A DNA stretch of 8,739 nt from Fimenecus sp051881395 (GTDB lineage Bacteria > Bacillota > Clostridia > Oscillospirales > Acutalibacteraceae): assembly GCA_051881395.1 (NCBI GenBank), contig JBJEPU010000141.1:1-8739 (forward strand), given 5' to 3'. The notes beneath the pieces are model-generated. The model did no database searches and was not told where the DNA came from. It saw only the letters and a list, made by a program, of their open reading frames with translations. Below, in pieces: positions 6,075-8,739 of the stretch (positions are counted from its first letter, which is position 1; every line of letters starts with the position of its first letter). The position numbers were made by a program, and so were the translations under genes.

Positions 6075-7487
6075 TTACCGTTCCTCGGGCGGAATATACT
6101 CCGCGGGAACTGCGTGATTGTCAATACGGTCCGCAATGGGCACAAACCGCCGCGGCAACGACACATTTTTATACGCAGGGCGCATAATGCGGCTGCCCGA
6201 GGTCAACTCCTCAATCCGATGCGCCGACCAGCCCGCAATGCGCGCCGACATAAACAACGGCGTAAACAGCTCCTGCGGAATGCGCAGCATATCGTAGATA
6301 AGCCCCGAATATAAATCTACATTGGCGCAGATTTTTTTCTTTTCGCCTTTGTATTTTAAGAACAACTCGGGGGTCAGCTGTTCAATCAGTTCCAAGGTGC
6401 GAAAATCATCCTGAAAGCCGCATTTTTGCGAATACGCACGGGCATTTTCCTTCAAAATCACGGCGCGCGGGTCAGACAGCGTATACACCGCATGCCCCAT
6501 ACCGTAGATAAGCCCCGAGCCGTCGCCCGCCTGCTTCTGAATGATTTTGGCAAGATAATCGGCAACCTGTCCCTCGTTTGTGGGGTCGCTGATATGCGCT
6601 TTCATATCGTCAACCATTTTGTGCACTTTAATGTTCGCGCCGCCGTGCTTCGGGCCTTTCAAAGAACCTATCCCCGCCGCAATCGCGGAATAGGTATCCG
6701 TGCCCGACGAAGTGATACAGCGCGTGGTAAAGGTCGAGTTGTTGCCGCCGCCGTGCTCGGCGTGGATAATCATACAAATATCCAAAAGCTTTGCTTCCTC
6801 GTCCGTAAATTTGCGGTCGGACCGTATGGAGTGCAAAATCGACTCGGCGGTTTTTAAGGATTTATCGTTTTGGTGGATATACATACTTTTATGGTCGTAT
6901 GCGCGGCGCTTGACCTGATAGGCATACGCCATAATCGTCGGAATTTGCGCCATCAACTGAATGGACTGCCGCAGGACATTTTCCACCGAAATGTCATCGG
7001 GATTTTCGTCAAAGGAATACAGCGCCAGCACCGACCGCGCGACCTTGTTCATAATGTCGGGCGAGGGCGCTTTCATAATCATATCTTCAATGAATTCGTC
7101 GGGCAGTTCGCGGCACTCCGCCAAAAGTGCCGAAAAACGGTCTAACTGCGTTTGCGTCGGCAAATCGCCGAACAGCAACAGCCACGCGACCTCCTCAAAG
7201 CCGAAGCGGTTTTCCGCCTGACAGTTTTTGACGATTTCACTCATATCTATGCCGCGGTAAACCAGTCTGCCGTCCTTGGGCACCCGTTCGCCGTCGTCTA
7301 TATAATACCCTTCTACCGAGCAAATCCGCGTCAGCCCCGTCATCACACCCGTGCCGTCGGCATTGCGAAGCCCGCGCTTGACATCAAAGCGGCGGTAATC
7401 CTCGGGGTAGATGCGGTTATTTTTCAGCAATTCTTCGCATAAAGTAGAAAGAGCGTCATTGTCAATCGGAGAGATATAGTCTGCCAT
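6075..7487 (-). CDS. gltA: Citrate synthase (Si-type, citrate/2-methylcitrate synthase family)
   Basis: This 470-residue enzyme would condense acetyl-CoA and oxaloacetate to citrate, the first step of an oxidative TCA branch. In anaerobes that branch chiefly supplies 2-oxoglutarate for glutamate. Catalytic residues of the family are visible: His281 in GPKHGGAN, His332 in the signature GMGHAVYTLSDPR (329-341), and Asp391 in ANVDLYSG. His242 and His245 lie in the HAEHGGGNNST substrate loop. The N-terminal region (about 1-75) is longer than in the E. coli enzyme, as I would expect for the larger clostridial forms of roughly 460 residues. The start is fixed by AAGGAGGT 9 nt before the ATG. A strong promoter lies upstream. 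No aconitase or isocitrate dehydrogenase gene is adjacent. A 2-methylcitrate synthase role cannot be excluded from sequence. The symbol gltA follows common usage. Confidence 0.96.
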   Translation of the reverse strand: MADYISPIDNDALSTLCEELLKNNRIYPEDYRRFDVKRGLRNADGTGVMTGLTRICSVEGYYIDDGERVPKDGRLVYRGIDMSEIVKNCQAENRFGFEEVAWLLLFGDLPTQTQLDRFSALLAECRELPDEFIEDMIMKAPSPDIMNKVARSVLALYSFDENPDDISVENVLRQSIQLMAQIPTIMAYAYQVKRRAYDHKSMYIHQNDKSLKTAESILHSIRSDRKFTDEEAKLLDICMIIHAEHGGGNNSTFTTRCITSSGTDTYSAIAAGIGSLKGPKHGGANIKVHKMVDDMKAHISDPTNEGQVADYLAKIIQKQAGDGSGLIYGMGHAVYTLSDPRAVILKENARAYSQKCGFQDDFRTLELIEQLTPELFLKYKGEKKKICANVDLYSGLIYDMLRIPQELFTPLFMSARIAGWSAHRIEELTSGSRIMRPAYKNVSLPRRFVPIADRIDNHAVPAEYIPPEER

Positions 7488-7529
7488 ATCCGAAAGACCT
7501 CCTTTGCGGGGGATTGGCGGGCAAATGCG

Positions 7530-7555
7530 ATATTAACCCTTTTAATAGATATAAT
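7530..7555 (+). promoter_or_regulatory. Possible spoIID promoter, sigma-E-like
   Basis: On the plus strand GATATAAT (7548-7555) resembles the sporulation sigma-E -10 (CATACAMT in Bacillus subtilis), with ATATT at 7530-7534 placed 13 bp upstream, resembling the -35 core. The embedded TATAAT is also a perfect sigma-A -10, but no good sigma-A -35 sits 16-18 bp upstream. spoIID is a known sigma-E gene in Bacillus subtilis, which makes this reading reasonable but not proven. Confidence 0.4.
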
Positions 7556-7564
7556 ATTGTATCT
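7547..7564. promoter_or_regulatory. 18-bp dyad spanning both divergent -10 boxes
   Basis: AGATATAATATTGTATCT is an inverted repeat matching at eight of nine pairs. Its left half contains the plus-strand TATAAT and its right half contains the complement of the minus-strand TACAAT, with the two hexamers directly adjacent. It could be an operator, or simply the consequence of two facing -10 elements. Only one promoter can be melted at a time, so the two transcripts should compete. Confidence 0.5.
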
Positions 7565-7584
7565 CAATTTTTATGCAAAGTCAA
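7556..7584 (-). promoter_or_regulatory. Near-consensus sigma-A promoter for the citrate synthase run
   Basis: On the minus strand TTGACT (7584-7579, five of six) and TACAAT (7561-7556, five of six) are separated by exactly 17 bp. The predicted start near 7549 gives a leader of about 62 nt carrying a strong Shine-Dalgarno. I see no convincing riboswitch or terminator in the leader. Transcription could continue through the membrane protein, permease, darA, holB and ricT, as no internal terminator is apparent before the ferredoxin. Confidence 0.85.
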
Positions 7585-7611
7585 TAAAATCAAAGAAGTG
7601 AGGAAAAGTTT

Positions 7612-8619
7612 ATGCGGATTTTCGGAATTTTATGCGCAACACTTGCCCTTTTTCTGTTTACCTTGCCCGTATTGGTGTTTGATGTTTCGGGCGGTCTTGC
7701 CGAAACGGTCAAGTCCGGCGTTGCCGCCTTTTCGGGGAACGGGCAAACGAAAACGCAAAATACAAGCGAAACCGTTGCGGACACCGTAACCGTTTTGCAG
7801 GCGGCAAGCGGCAATGTCATAGAAACCGACACGGTAGAATACTTGGTCGGCTGTCTTGCGTGCGAACTGCCGCCGGACACGCCGACCGAAGCGCTCAAAG
7901 CGCAGGCGGTCGCGGCGTATACCAATGTGGTACGCTTAAAAGAAAATCCCGACGGCAAGGCGGGCGATGCGGACATCACCGACGACACAGGACTTCACCA
8001 AGGCTATTACGACGAACAGACGCGCCGCGAAAAATGGGGCGACAAGTACGACGCCTATGCCGAAAAATTCTCTGCCGCCGTACAGGCGGTATACAGACAA
8101 AAACTGACCTATGACGGAAAACCGATTACCGCCGCATATTTTGCGCTGTGCGCGGGACGCACCGAAAGCGCGACAAATATCTGGGGCGGCGACATACCGT
8201 ATCTTGTGAGCGTGACAAGCACAGGGGACCGTCTTTCGCCCGATTTGCAAACGGAAACCGTGCTTTCCGCCGAGGAAATGCGCACGGCGCTGTCGGCGAA
8301 CAGTGAAATTGTACTCGGCGAAAATCCCGCAGAATGGATAACCGATTTGACGGTGTCCGACAGTGAAAGCGGCGTGGTTACCTCGGTTTGCGTCGGCGGC
8401 CAGACCGTGACGGGGCAAGCCTTGCGTGCACTTTTGGGGCTTCGTTCCCCCGCGTTTACCGTTTCGTATGCGGACGGCAGTTTTTACTTTACCGTGTCGG
8501 GCAGCGGGCATTTTGTGGGCATGAGCCAATACGGCGCGGATTATATGGCGCGGCAGGGGGCGGATTACAAGGAAATTTTGGCGCATTATTACCCCGGCAC
8601 GGCGCTTGAAAACCCCTGA
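7612..8619 (+). CDS. spoIID: Stage II sporulation protein D (SpoIID), peptidoglycan lytic transglycosylase
   Basis: This 335-residue membrane-anchored protein cleaves septal peptidoglycan during forespore engulfment, in the mother cell with SpoIIM and SpoIIP. Residues 4-23 form an N-terminal signal anchor, followed by a low-complexity linker to about residue 65. The SpoIID/LytB domain shows VEYLVGCLACELPPDTPTEA (75-94) with the probable catalytic Glu85, LKAQAVAAYT (95-104), ALCAGRTESATNIWG (178-192) followed by PYLVSV, a C-terminal GHFVGMSQYGA (299-309), and HYYPGTAL (325-332). Two differences from the usual pattern are AAYT where AAR[TS] is typical, and GHFVGMSQ where GHGVGMSQ is typical. 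The cysteines I associate with zinc binding in Bacillus SpoIID are not evident near residues 120-135. GAGG 8 nt before the ATG supports the start. The gene stands alone, divergent from citrate synthase. Confidence 0.93.
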   Translation: MRIFGILCATLALFLFTLPVLVFDVSGGLAETVKSGVAAFSGNGQTKTQNTSETVADTVTVLQAASGNVIETDTVEYLVGCLACELPPDTPTEALKAQAVAAYTNVVRLKENPDGKAGDADITDDTGLHQGYYDEQTRREKWGDKYDAYAEKFSAAVQAVYRQKLTYDGKPITAAYFALCAGRTESATNIWGGDIPYLVSVTSTGDRLSPDLQTETVLSAEEMRTALSANSEIVLGENPAEWITDLTVSDSESGVVTSVCVGGQTVTGQALRALLGLRSPAFTVSYADGSFYFTVSGSGHFVGMSQYGADYMARQGADYKEILAHYYPGTALENP

Positions 8620-8649
8620 TTTTTCCCTTCCTTGCAAAAAGGACGGACA

Positions 8650-8672
8650 AAAGCCGTGCAAAGTGCGTCTTT
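8650..8672 (+). terminator. Weak hairpin after spoIID, possible terminator
   Basis: AAAGCCGTGC and GTGCGTCTTT can pair around an AAA loop with one mismatch and two G-U pairs. The hairpin is followed by a broken T-run. It is the best terminator candidate within 120 bp of the spoIID stop, but stem stability and T-tract are both marginal. Confidence 0.3.
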
Positions 8673-8688
8673 CTTACTGTATTCCCAC

Positions 8689-8717
8689 TTGCAAACCGCC
8701 GAAAAAAGCCGTATACT
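8689..8717 (+). promoter_or_regulatory. Promoter reading out of the right edge
   Basis: TTGCAA (8689-8694, four of six) and TATACT (8712-8717, five of six) are separated by 17 bp on the plus strand. The predicted start is near 8724. It sits after spoIID, so it probably serves a rightward gene beyond the window. Confidence 0.55.
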
Positions 8718-8739
8718 GCTTGTATCACGCTTTTACGGT

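Noticed and set aside
6050..6166. 39-residue N-terminal extension of the unknown membrane protein
   Set aside because: It would overlap the last 30 codons of citrate synthase, reads as a low-quality Arg/Cys-rich peptide, and the ATG at 6049 has a proper Shine-Dalgarno.
7488..7549. Riboswitch or attenuator in the citrate synthase leader
   Set aside because: The 62-nt leader shows only G/C runs near the ribosome site, with no terminator/antiterminator pair or recognisable aptamer.
8489..8728. Minus-strand open frame at the right edge (79 codons)
   Set aside because: It is mostly antisense to the conserved C terminus of spoIID, lacks motifs and crosses the plus-strand promoter.

Overview
The window looks like a chromosomal housekeeping stretch from a spore-forming, moderately GC-rich member of the Clostridia, probably Oscillospirales (Ruminococcaceae-like). 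The basis is a SpoIID gene, a c-di-AMP receptor of the DarA/PstA family, a RicT (YaaT/PSP1) protein, a clostridial 2[4Fe-4S] ferredoxin, and Shine-Dalgarno sites of the GGAGG type. The taxonomy is inferred from gene content and order; no 16S or other marker is present.

Layout. Nine genes run leftward on the minus strand. In transcription order they are citrate synthase (7487-6075), an unrecognised polytopic membrane protein (6049-5081), an AEC-family permease (5073-4135), darA (4104-3775), holB (3778-2906), ricT (2812-1943), a 56-residue ferredoxin too short for the usual length cut-offs (1876-1706), trmN6 (1626-871) and rsmI (871-50). One gene, spoIID, runs rightward (7612-8619). The 124-bp divergent gap between citrate synthase and spoIID holds a near-consensus minus-strand promoter, and its -10 box directly abuts a plus-strand -10-like box inside an 18-bp dyad. 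The last 120 bp hold a weak hairpin and a good plus-strand promoter firing out of the window. The first 49 bp hold nothing I can name.

How the genes fit together. darA-holB-ricT-trmN6-rsmI is the Firmicutes replication/RNA-modification cluster known from Bacillus subtilis (tmk-yaaQ-yaaR-holB-yaaT-yabA-yabB-yazA-yabC), in altered form. tmk and yaaR are missing from the expected places, and yabA is replaced positionally by a ferredoxin. Upstream of darA, where tmk normally sits, are a permease, a membrane protein and citrate synthase. Short gaps and overlaps (ATGA for darA/holB, TAATG for trmN6/rsmI, and a Shine-Dalgarno overlapping the end of the membrane-protein gene) indicate co-translation. 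The ferredoxin has its own extended -10 promoter and a clean intrinsic terminator. trmN6 then restarts from an extended -10 promoter placed so that its mRNA would be leaderless.

I see no mobile element, CRISPR array, tRNA or rRNA gene and no clear new system. The most unusual points are the predicted leaderless trmN6 transcript, a 17-codon ORF coupled to ricT, the overlapping divergent promoter dyad, and the co-directional run of citrate synthase and a permease into a c-di-AMP receptor gene.
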